Positions 6,079-12,234 of a stretch of 13,439 nucleotides of DNA are shown here, piece after piece. Both the position numbers and the translations under genes were made by a program. The notes beneath the pieces were generated by a model. It was given only the letters and a program-made list of their open reading frames with translations, was not told where the DNA came from and made no database searches. Location: assembly GCA_024277475.1 (NCBI GenBank), contig JAJRVC010000122.1, forward strand, positions 1 through 13,439. The letters are read 5' to 3'. Position 1 is the stretch's first letter. Every line of letters begins with the position of its first letter. This DNA is from Deltaproteobacteria bacterium (GTDB taxonomy: Bacteria > Desulfobacterota > Desulfobacteria > Desulfobacterales > JAFDCJ01).

Positions 6079-7464
6079 CTATTTTTTATATTCACAACTC
6101 CTGGAAGCCGGCGTATCCGTTTCGACGGATTCTTTGTCCGCGATCTCCAGGGATTTGTCCAGGATATGTATCGCTTCATCGATCTGCTCTGTGGTAATGA
6201 TCAACGGCGGCGTGATTACGAGCGTATCATACCAGGAAGAAAGATAGAGTCCATTTTTCATCGCATCAGCGGATATTTTACCCGTCATGAGGGCCTTACC
6301 GCTGAATTTTTCTTCTTTGGTGTCAAAAGGTTCTTTGGTCTTACGGTTTTTCACAATTTCAAGGGCCCAGAAGTGACCGATTCCTCTGACATCGCCGATG
6401 CAGATGTGCTTATCCGCCAATTCATAAAGTCTTTTTTTGATATGTTCACTGGCTTTTTGCGGCAGACCGGAATCAAATAACCTGAGGTGTTCAGAGATCG
6501 CCGGCGGAATGGCCGAGGCCGCCAGCGCATGATAGGCAAAAGTGTGACCATGGCAGAAGAGTTCTTCTTCAAAGAAGTTTGCCACGTCTTCGGTTGAGGC
6601 GGTGATGGCCACCGGTGTGTAGGCCGCACTGGCCCCTTTGGCCGTTGTCAGAATGTCGGGCAGCACGTCCCAGTGCTGAATGGCAAAGGTTTTACCGGTG
6701 CGAAACCAGCCGGACATGACTTCATCACAGACGAACAGGACACCGTGCTCGTCGCAAATTTGTCGTATGATGGGATAATATTCCGGCGGCGGTATCATCC
6801 TACCATTGGTACCCACAATCGGTTCCACAATGATAGCGGCCACATTGCCCTCTTCTTTGATCATATAATCCATGTAGCGTGCACACTGCACATTACATTC
6901 CGGATAGGTGATGCCGAACGGGCAGCGGTAACAGTAGTTGTCAGGTGCAAAGATAACCCCATCCACAACGGTGCGGGCCAGTTCCGCGTACCAGCGACGG
7001 GGGTCCCCGGTAAAGGACTGCCCAACTGCCGTAGCGCCATGATAAGAGTGGTAGCGTGAAATCACCTTATAAGATGGGAACTTTGATTGTCTCAACATTT
7101 TCATGGCCGCTTCATTGGCCGCGGTTCCACTGGTGGAAAAAAAGAATTTACTGAGTTTTTCCGGAAACACCGATCGCAGGGCTTCAACTGCCTCTAGCAA
7201 GATTTCCGTGGCAAAACCGGGAGCAACGTAAGGCAGCTTTTCAGCCTGTTTAACAATGGCCTCAATAACCACTTTATTTTTATGGCCGAGATTCGAGCAC
7301 ATCAGTTGTGATGAGAAATCAATGTAAGATTTTCCCTTGTCATCGTAAAAATAAATACCTTCGGCATCGGTGATCAGTAATGGAGCTTGCCAGTTTTTCT
7401 GCCGATTCCACGTCCCATACGTGTGTGCGGCCATTTCCTTTATTCTATTTTCAATCTCATCCAT
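6079..7464 (-). CDS. Class III PLP-dependent omega/beta-amino acid aminotransferase
   Basis: This is a cytoplasmic transaminase of 461 residues that transfers the amino group of an omega- or beta-amino acid to pyruvate or 2-oxoglutarate. Visible PLP-site features are SGTAANEAA (112-120), Asp247 in CDEVMSGWFRTGK, the Schiff-base Lys276 in TTAKGASAAYTP, and Thr308 in GHTFA. The N-terminal FSSQLMCSNLGHKNK and APGFATE and the middle EPIVGTNGRMIPP resemble proteins often annotated as taurine or beta-alanine transaminases. Unusually, four cysteines cluster at 178, 181, 190 and 194 (CYRC...PEC...C). A strong AAGGAG site eight bases upstream fixes the start. The gene follows the MmsA-type dehydrogenase by 108 bases in the same direction. 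That pairing suggests beta-alanine or beta-aminoisobutyrate, giving malonate or methylmalonate semialdehyde. Taurine is an alternative. Confidence 0.9.
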   Translation of the reverse strand: MDEIENRIKEMAAHTYGTWNRQKNWQAPLLITDAEGIYFYDDKGKSYIDFSSQLMCSNLGHKNKVVIEAIVKQAEKLPYVAPGFATEILLEAVEALRSVFPEKLSKFFFSTSGTAANEAAMKMLRQSKFPSYKVISRYHSYHGATAVGQSFTGDPRRWYAELARTVVDGVIFAPDNYCYRCPFGITYPECNVQCARYMDYMIKEEGNVAAIIVEPIVGTNGRMIPPPEYYPIIRQICDEHGVLFVCDEVMSGWFRTGKTFAIQHWDVLPDILTTAKGASAAYTPVAITASTEDVANFFEEELFCHGHTFAYHALAASAIPPAISEHLRLFDSGLPQKASEHIKKRLYELADKHICIGDVRGIGHFWALEIVKNRKTKEPFDTKEEKFSGKALMTGKISADAMKNGLYLSSWYDTLVITPPLIITTEQIDEAIHILDKSLEIADKESVETDTPASRSCEYKK

Positions 7465-7494
7465 CGCCCTGACTCCTTTTTTAAATTAGTTATA

Positions 7495-7541
7495 ATCCCG
7501 GCATGGTGCCCGCTAAATCATTAAGGATTTCATGCCGGGAT
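7495..7541 (-). other. Intercistronic hairpin between the dehydrogenase and aminotransferase genes
   Basis: A perfect 11 bp inverted repeat, ATCCCGGCATG (7495-7505) and CATGCCGGGAT (7531-7541), encloses 25 bases. These contain a further 5 bp stem, AAATC/GATTT, stacked on the right arm. In the mRNA it lies about 20 bases before the aminotransferase ribosome-binding site. The following bases are TATAACTAATTT, not a U-tract. A processing or stability element, or a partial attenuator, fits better than a full terminator. Confidence 0.65.
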
Positions 7542-7572
7542 CTATACACTGATCGGACTATAAATACCGCAA

Positions 7573-9105
7573 TTATTTTTTATCTTCGGGCATTTCAATC
7601 ATACCGTCCCAGGTATCGACTTTACGCTCCGTTTCTTTATCGTCAAACCAGTGGGAAGTCACCGACTTTAGTTCCGTATAAAAGCGGATTCCGTCGGGAC
7701 CCATGATATGCAGGTCGCCAAAGAAAGAATTTTTATGACCTGTAAATCCGAAAATGCCGACCGGAACCGGGATGCCCACATTAATCCCAACCATTCCACC
7801 GTGGGTACGTTTGGCGAATTCACGGGCAAAATGACCGCTTTGGGTGTAGATCGCAGAACCATTTGCAAACTCACTGCTGTTCATCAGTGCGAGGCCTTCC
7901 TCAAAGTTATCCACCCGTTTGATAAAGGTAACAGGTCCGAACACTTCTTTCCAGCCGCAAGACATCTCGGGCGTTACGTTATCAAATATTGTGGATCCAA
8001 GGTAAAATCCGTTTTCAAATCCCGGAACAGAAACGTCGCGGCCGTCAAGAACAAGTTCGGCGCCTTCTTCGATACTTTTTTCAATCCAGCCTTTGATAAA
8101 CTGACGATGACCTTCATTAACAACCGGTCCAAGTTCCGTTGCTTTATCGTAGGCGGGGCCGATCTTTAGCCGGGAAAGCCCCTTTGAAAGTTTGGCGACA
8201 AACTCATCTGCAATGGCATTTTCAACAACCAGGACCGGCAGTGCCATACACCGCTCACCCGCACATCCGCAGGTGGCATTGGTGATTCCGGCAACGGCCA
8301 TATCCAGGTTGCAATCACGAAGCACCAGGGCATGGTTTTTTGCTTCGCAAAGCGCCTGAACCCTTTTATCATGGGCGGTCGCAGTTGCATAGATGTGCCG
8401 GCCCACGGAGGTTGAACCGACAAAGGAAACACCCTTTACGTCGGGATGTTTTAAAAGAATTTCCGCCTGACCCCTTCCGCAGGTTACAAGATTAATTACA
8501 CCCTGCGGCAATCCGGCTTCTTCCCACAGCTCAAGGATTCGCATGGAACTTCGGGGTACGAAACTGGCAGGTTTGATAACAAAAGTGTTGCCGGTTGCCA
8601 CGGCAAGGGGTGTCATCCATCCGTGGGGAATCATGGCCGGAAAATTCCAGGGGGCAATCCCTGCAAAAACCCCGAGCGGTTCCATATATTGCACCGTATC
8701 ATAACCGCCGGTGATATTCATAATAGAACTGCCTTTCATTAGATGGGCGATACCGCTCGCAAACTCTATCACTTCGTTCGTTTTGGCGATGCAGCCGACA
8801 GCCTCGCCCCAGCATTTTCCCTGCTCTTCACATACAAGATGGACCAGCTCGTCAAAATTTTTATCGACCAGAGCTTTTAATCTGAATAGGACCTGGGCAC
8901 GCTTGGTTACGGGCGTATCCGCCCATGCAGGGAAGGCTTTGCTGGCAGCCACAATCGCAGATTCCACTTCCTCTTGGGTACATTGGGGAGCCAACGCCGT
9001 TACTTCACCGGTAGAGGGATTGAAACATTCCATATATTTATCTGTTTTAGACTCCAGCCATTGACCATCAACATAATACTTTAGCTTTTGGGGTGTGTTA
9101 GACAT
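7573..9105 (-). CDS. mmsA: CoA-acylating (methyl)malonate-semialdehyde dehydrogenase family (MmsA-like)
   Basis: MmsA enzymes oxidise malonate or methylmalonate semialdehyde with NAD+ and CoA to acetyl- or propionyl-CoA plus CO2. This protein has 510 residues. Aldehyde dehydrogenase landmarks are PWNFP (152-156), Lys178 in IKPA, FVGSTSVG (228-235), the catalytic Cys286 in GERCMA and EVFGPV (387-392). The family signature is clear: AKNHALVLRD replaces the usual ELGGK (no general-base Glu), and the end reads IPVPVGIFGF...FFGDLH..GPDGIRFYTELKSVTSHW. Two departures stand out: CEAKNH instead of GGAKNH, and Lys108 where the family usually has an Arg that holds the substrate carboxylate. The ATG at 9105 is chosen for its AAAGGAGGT site at 9109-9117, although the frame stays open upstream. 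It is divergent from the Lrp gene. Confidence 0.9.
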   Translation of the reverse strand: MSNTPQKLKYYVDGQWLESKTDKYMECFNPSTGEVTALAPQCTQEEVESAIVAASKAFPAWADTPVTKRAQVLFRLKALVDKNFDELVHLVCEEQGKCWGEAVGCIAKTNEVIEFASGIAHLMKGSSIMNITGGYDTVQYMEPLGVFAGIAPWNFPAMIPHGWMTPLAVATGNTFVIKPASFVPRSSMRILELWEEAGLPQGVINLVTCGRGQAEILLKHPDVKGVSFVGSTSVGRHIYATATAHDKRVQALCEAKNHALVLRDCNLDMAVAGITNATCGCAGERCMALPVLVVENAIADEFVAKLSKGLSRLKIGPAYDKATELGPVVNEGHRQFIKGWIEKSIEEGAELVLDGRDVSVPGFENGFYLGSTIFDNVTPEMSCGWKEVFGPVTFIKRVDNFEEGLALMNSSEFANGSAIYTQSGHFAREFAKRTHGGMVGINVGIPVPVGIFGFTGHKNSFFGDLHIMGPDGIRFYTELKSVTSHWFDDKETERKVDTWDGMIEMPEDKK

Positions 9106-9108
9106 TTT

Positions 9109-9117
9109 ACCTCCTTT
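9109..9117 (-). promoter_or_regulatory. Ribosome-binding site that fixes the mmsA-like start
   Basis: AAAGGAGGT on the minus strand lies just before the ATG at 9105. The reading frame is open for another 27 codons upstream, but that part lacks its own Shine-Dalgarno and does not resemble the family's N-terminus. Confidence 0.85.
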
Positions 9118-9208
9118 GGTGGTTTCTATAATAACGTAACTATCCGGACATATGATATATAAACCGATTACAAGTGAATTTAACAACTCACATTATCAAC
9201 TTTTCGGC

Positions 9209-9237
9209 ACTTTATGCAAACCAAATTTTATTGTCAA
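9209..9237 (-). promoter_or_regulatory. Sigma-70 promoter for the dehydrogenase-aminotransferase operon
   Basis: On the minus strand a perfect -35 TTGACA (9237-9232), a 17-base spacer and TAAAGT (9214-9209; four of six matches) form a good promoter. The start would be near 9202, giving a leader of about 97 bases. The weak -10 fits a promoter that needs activation, for example by the divergent Lrp-type protein. Confidence 0.6.
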
Positions 9238-9341
9238 CAAATAATTTCTATTTTCTGCGAAAATTAAAGATTATTTGTTTTTATAATGCGAATAGTATTA
9301 ATAAAAAACCATAATACAACGATATCAAACAAATATTGCTT

Positions 9342-9380
9342 GTATTTCGAATTTTCAAATGATAGGGGTATTTCGAATTT
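9342..9380 (+). repeat. Two direct 13 bp repeats GTATTTCGAATTT upstream of the Lrp gene
   Basis: Identical copies lie at 9342-9354 and 9368-9380, 26 bases apart start to start, each centred on a palindromic TTCGAA. The spacing is close to two and a half helical turns. They lie 100-140 bases before the Lrp start codon. They could be binding sites for autoregulation or for control of both divergent genes. Confidence 0.5.
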
Positions 9381-9463
9381 CGATGGGGCGAGTTTATATA
9401 ACCCTAGGGGTCTAAGGCTCAAACGGCTGAAAGCGACCTTCGCAATTCATTATTTATTATTTC

Positions 9464-9481
9464 AAAAAAAAAGGGGGGGGG
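9464..9481 (+). promoter_or_regulatory. A9G9 homopolymer pair forming the Lrp gene ribosome-binding site
   Basis: Nine A (9464-9472) and nine G (9473-9481) run straight into the ATG at 9482. The AAGGGGGG part can pair with the anti-Shine-Dalgarno. Changes in the length of either tract would alter the spacing to the start codon but not the reading frame of the protein. Confidence 0.6.
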
Positions 9482-9967
9482 ATGAAACCAACTCATTCAA
9501 ACAACAAGAAGAAAATGCTCGATCAGGTTGATTGTCAGATGATCGAGTTGCTGCAAAAAGACGGTCGGATTTCCAACACCGATCTTGCCAGGGAAATTGG
9601 TATTTCAGAGGCCACCGTGCGCACGCGCCTCAACCGCCTGATCAGCGAAGAATATATCCAGATTGTGGCGGTGAGTAACCCGATTAAGCTGGGGTTTAAA
9701 ATTGTCGGCAATATCCGGATTCATGTTGAAATTAAAAAAATGGAGGAAATCATAAAGGAATTAAAAAAATTGCAGCCATTGTGGTTTATTGTTCAAACTA
9801 CGGGGGGCACCGGCATTGATACGGAATTTGTCGTAAAGTCGCTGGATGAACTCAACGAATTGATTTTTGAAAGAATCAACAAAATTGATGGGGTGGTTCG
9901 AACGGAAACCGCGCTGTTTTTGAAATATCTAAAAAGGCACTATGATTGGGGTACGGCTATAGATTGA
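9482..9967 (+). CDS. Lrp/AsnC-family transcriptional regulator
   Basis: This is a DNA-binding regulator that usually senses amino acids or their degradation products and works as dimers or higher oligomers. It has 161 residues. The N-terminal helix-turn-helix reads LDQVDCQMIELLQKDGRISNTDLAREIGISEATVRTRLNRL (about residues 13-53). A linker follows, then the ACT-like RAM ligand domain (about 70-150) with TTGGTGIDTEFVVKSLDEL and the closing VVRTETALFL motif. The first ATG, right after the G9 tract, is used. An in-frame ATG at 9515 (MLDQVD) is a real alternative, because Lrp proteins often start there, but its Shine-Dalgarno is poorer. The gene is divergent from the dehydrogenase-aminotransferase pair, which is its likely target. 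The ligand may be the amino acid that pair degrades. Confidence 0.9.
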   Translation: MKPTHSNNKKKMLDQVDCQMIELLQKDGRISNTDLAREIGISEATVRTRLNRLISEEYIQIVAVSNPIKLGFKIVGNIRIHVEIKKMEEIIKELKKLQPLWFIVQTTGGTGIDTEFVVKSLDELNELIFERINKIDGVVRTETALFLKYLKRHYDWGTAID

Positions 9968-9995
9968 AATCTATTTTAACGAGGTCGATGATCAT

Positions 9996-10026
9996 CCAAG
10001 AAGGGCGGCCACTGCCATTCTTGTGG
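9996..10026. terminator. Imperfect stem-loop between convergent Lrp and desulfidase genes
   Basis: CCAAGAAGGGC and GCCATTCTTGTGG can pair with one mismatch and one bulge around a short loop. It lies 28 bases after the Lrp stop in the 135-base convergent gap. No T-run follows on either strand, so its role as a terminator is weakly supported. Confidence 0.3.
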
Positions 10027-10102
10027 TTAAAATCGTCTGAAAAATGCTCCTGTTCCGCTCGAATCAATTTACGGTGACATGATGTGGCCCCACGGGTTTT
10101 GC

Positions 10103-10681
10103 TTATATCTCTGCAAAGAACTCATCCAGCTTATTAACCTGTTCTTTCAAGTTAAAACCCGGCATATCGAATCCGGCTCCGGTATATTTGGGGATTTCCA
10201 TCCCTCTTTGTTCGATGCCCTTGAAAACTTCCTCCATGAAAACTCCGGGGCTACTGGTGGTGGGATAGTTCCCCATATCTTCGTCCGATATCTTCGGGGG
10301 GCCGCCCCACTCTGGACTCGTTCCCGAAACGCTCACACCACAGGAAGGGCTGCCGTCAAGTCCCACGATAACGATTTTGTAGCCCGCCTGGTCGTAGGCT
10401 TCCAGTTGGTCCAAAACAGATTCCAAAATTCTCCGGCAGTGTCTTCTGTAACCTGGGGTGTCATACTGCTCGCGTACATACCACCACCTGCGCGTTCCGG
10501 CATAGGAAGTCTCCGGACAGGGAAACTGAACCAATCCAAAATTGTGTTTATGCAGGATCTCTATCATTTCAAAAATAAAGTCAGGAAAAAATGCGAACCC
10601 ATTTACTTTTGCATTTTGGTTTAGAATACAATGGGCAACGAATGCGACCTTTTTCCCCCTTTTATCCTCTACCATGGTCAT
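10103..10681 (-). CDS. TudS-related (DUF523-like, CD3072-type) putative desulfidase
   Basis: This protein of 192 residues resembles the TudS-related family. TudS removes sulfur from thiouracil using a [4Fe-4S] cluster held by three cysteines, with the fourth iron free to take the sulfur. Three cysteines sit in the expected motifs: Cys18 in AHCILNQNAKV, Cys55 in FPCPET and Cys114 in DGSPSCGVS. It differs from short DUF523 proteins by an insert around residues 60-85 (AGTRRWWYVREQYDTPGYRR) and a C-terminal tail. There is no signal peptide, so it is cytoplasmic. An AGAGGAT site precedes the ATG. It is the last gene of a nucleoside-type ABC importer operon, 75 bases after the binding-protein gene and behind a strong hairpin. 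The family assignment is fairly secure. The true substrate is inferred and untested. Confidence 0.8.
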   Translation of the reverse strand: MTMVEDKRGKKVAFVAHCILNQNAKVNGFAFFPDFIFEMIEILHKHNFGLVQFPCPETSYAGTRRWWYVREQYDTPGYRRHCRRILESVLDQLEAYDQAGYKIVIVGLDGSPSCGVSVSGTSPEWGGPPKISDEDMGNYPTTSSPGVFMEEVFKGIEQRGMEIPKYTGAGFDMPGFNLKEQVNKLDEFFAEI

Positions 10682-10719
10682 GGTTAATCCTCTTCGGAAT
10701 GAATTTTACTTTTAAGATA

Positions 10720-10739
10720 CCCCGCGGCTTGCCGCGGGG
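10720..10739 (-). terminator. Strong GC hairpin after the binding-protein gene (attenuator or leaky terminator)
   Basis: CCCCGCGG (10720-10727) and CCGCGGGG (10732-10739) form a perfect 8 bp stem with a CTTG loop on the plus strand (CAAG in the mRNA). It follows the BMP gene stop by 17 bases and precedes the desulfidase. The bases after the stem are TATCTTAAAAG, a weak U-tract. It probably stabilises the binding-protein mRNA and lowers read-through into the last gene. Confidence 0.65.
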
Positions 10740-10756
10740 AGCATTCATTACAGCCG

Positions 10757-12070
10757 TTACTTTCCAGGTGGAACCACACCCGGAATATAGTAGTTCATCT
10801 TTGAAAGCAGATGCTCGTCAGTTGGCATTTCACCGGCTGGACTGATCACCTTTCCGGTTTTAGCATCCACAAGCTCATAGTACTCAAAAGGATCCCATTT
10901 ACCGTTCAACATTTGTGATCTTCTCTTTGCGATCAAATCGAGCTGTGCCTGGGTCATTTTTTTCTTGGCATCGGGACTTATGGAATCAATCCCCGATCTC
11001 CCGTTATTCACAATGTCAGCAATCGGAATGATCGTATCTTTATCATAAAGGGGTTCTTCCATTCCAATGAAATAGAGATTTCTTGGATATTCTTTGCCCA
11101 TAACATAATCTGCAATCACACGATCCAAGATGACCTGCCAGTTCCACACATAAGACGTGGCAACCGTTTTTTCCGTGGCCCAACCCAAGGCGACAATATC
11201 GGCATCCTTTCCGATGAACCAGATTCCCTTATCTTTGGCAACATCTACGGGTGCGGAAGAATCCGAACCCGGATTGGAAAGGACATCGACCTTGAACTCG
11301 GTCACCAGTTTCTCTCCCACCTCCCTCTCGGTGGGTGGGTCATACCAACCGCCGACATAACTGCCCAAATAGACTTTAGCCTTTGGATTGGTCGTTTTAA
11401 CCCCTAAGGTGAACGCATTGACCTTTCTCACAACCTGGACCGCGGGAAAGGCGCATACCAATCCGATCGAATTTGTTTCCGTGATCGCACCGGCCACCAT
11501 GCCGGCAAGATATTGGGCCTGATACTGCCTGCCAAAATAACGGATCCAGTTTTTTCCTTTTTTCTCAATATCGCTGGCAATATTTCCCATAAAGTAAACA
11601 TCTGGATATTGCTCGTATATTTCTTCAATCGGTAGAGCCATAAATTCTGCATTTGATACGACGATGTTTGCCTTTTTATTTTTAATAAAGTCCTCTGCAA
11701 CCGAAATGGTGCTGTCCGGCCCGACACCTTCCTGATAAATGTAAGTGAGCCAGGGGTACTTCTTATCAAGCCATTGACAAGCTGCATGAAAAGATCCGCA
11801 CCAGGATGCACCGGCAATGGGCGAAAAATGTTCCACCGCCAGGGTTATATTCCTGGGTTTTTTGAGCACACTGGCCAGAACATCCTGGGGAATATAATCG
11901 CGGGCAATCGTTTCGAGTGTGGCCTCATCACTTTTTTCCAGAAACGCGCCCACTTGCTTTTTGCTTATGTCGCCTGCCTGGATTTCTCCCCCTGCGAAGT
12001 GTACCATGAACACCGCCAAAAACATGGACAAGAACAAAAATGTAAAATCTCTTTTCATCTTCAGCTTCAT
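10757..12070 (-). CDS. BMP/PnrA-like ABC transporter substrate-binding protein
   Basis: This is a periplasmic receptor of the Bmp family (PF02608). Characterised members such as PnrA and BmpA-type proteins bind nucleosides. It has 437 residues. The signal peptide runs over about residues 1-32, ending IQA before GD. There is no lipobox cysteine, unlike Gram-positive and spirochaete members. The core begins near residue 70 (KKPRNITLAVEHFSP) and has YFGRQYQAQYLAGMVAGAIT, the SIGLVCAFP strand, GSYVGGWYDPPTEREVGEKL and an ALGWATEKTVATSYVWNW segment. It is longer than the roughly 350-residue family norm, with an extra 35-40 residues before the core and a C-terminal extension ending YYIPGVVPPGK. An AGGAGG site lies seven bases upstream of the ATG. 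It follows the permeases rather than leading the operon. The ligand could be a nucleoside, base or related compound. Confidence 0.88.
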   Translation of the reverse strand: MKLKMKRDFTFLFLSMFLAVFMVHFAGGEIQAGDISKKQVGAFLEKSDEATLETIARDYIPQDVLASVLKKPRNITLAVEHFSPIAGASWCGSFHAACQWLDKKYPWLTYIYQEGVGPDSTISVAEDFIKNKKANIVVSNAEFMALPIEEIYEQYPDVYFMGNIASDIEKKGKNWIRYFGRQYQAQYLAGMVAGAITETNSIGLVCAFPAVQVVRKVNAFTLGVKTTNPKAKVYLGSYVGGWYDPPTEREVGEKLVTEFKVDVLSNPGSDSSAPVDVAKDKGIWFIGKDADIVALGWATEKTVATSYVWNWQVILDRVIADYVMGKEYPRNLYFIGMEEPLYDKDTIIPIADIVNNGRSGIDSISPDAKKKMTQAQLDLIAKRRSQMLNGKWDPFEYYELVDAKTGKVISPAGEMPTDEHLLSKMNYYIPGVVPPGK

Positions 12071-12119
12071 CTTAATACCTCCTCTTTTTTTTAACCTGCA
12101 TTATGAACAAACCAAGGCC

Positions 12120-12200
12120 CTCATTGAGAGCAAACAAAGTGATAAGGAAATTCCTTCTCAGAATATACGTGACACCTTTAGTTTTTGCTCAATCAGAGCA
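12120..12200. repeat. Cluster of palindromes in the permease-binding protein spacer
   Basis: The 164-base spacer holds CTCATTGAG (12120-12128), AAGGAA-A-TTCCTT (12144-12156) and TGCTC-AATCA-GAGCA (12186-12200). In addition ATTGAGAGCAAA (12123-12134) is an inverted copy of TTTGCTCAAT (12184-12193) apart from two extra bases. The last two can form competing stems in the mRNA. A regulatory or mRNA-stability role for the binding-protein gene is possible. Confidence 0.4.
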
Positions 12201-12234
12201 CAGCAACCCAATTCACTAGTAAAAAAAATCTAAT

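Larger units (their letters stand above)
9106..9481. other. 376 bp AT-rich divergent regulatory region (mmsA-like / Lrp)
   Basis: No gene is seen here. The stretch carries the promoter for the catabolic pair, an AT-rich core, a pair of 13 bp direct repeats (9342-9354 and 9368-9380) and the A9G9 tract before the Lrp gene. A TATAAT at 9282-9287 and a TATATA at 9395-9400 on the plus strand could be -10 elements for the Lrp gene, but neither has a good -35. Confidence 0.6.

Noticed and set aside
6079..7464. Naming the transaminase as taurine-pyruvate aminotransferase
   Set aside because: Some motifs are similar to proteins so annotated, but no sulfoacetaldehyde lyase or reductase gene is present and the MmsA partner fits beta-amino acids equally well or better, so no specific name is given.
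9106..9186. Upstream extension of the MmsA-like protein by 27 residues
   Set aside because: The frame is open, but the extension has no Shine-Dalgarno and does not look like the family N-terminus. The ATG at 9105 has a near-perfect ribosome-binding site.
9204..9219. GGCAC...GCA string resembling a sigma-54 promoter
   Set aside because: The GG to GC spacing is two bases too short, and the -12 element does not match.
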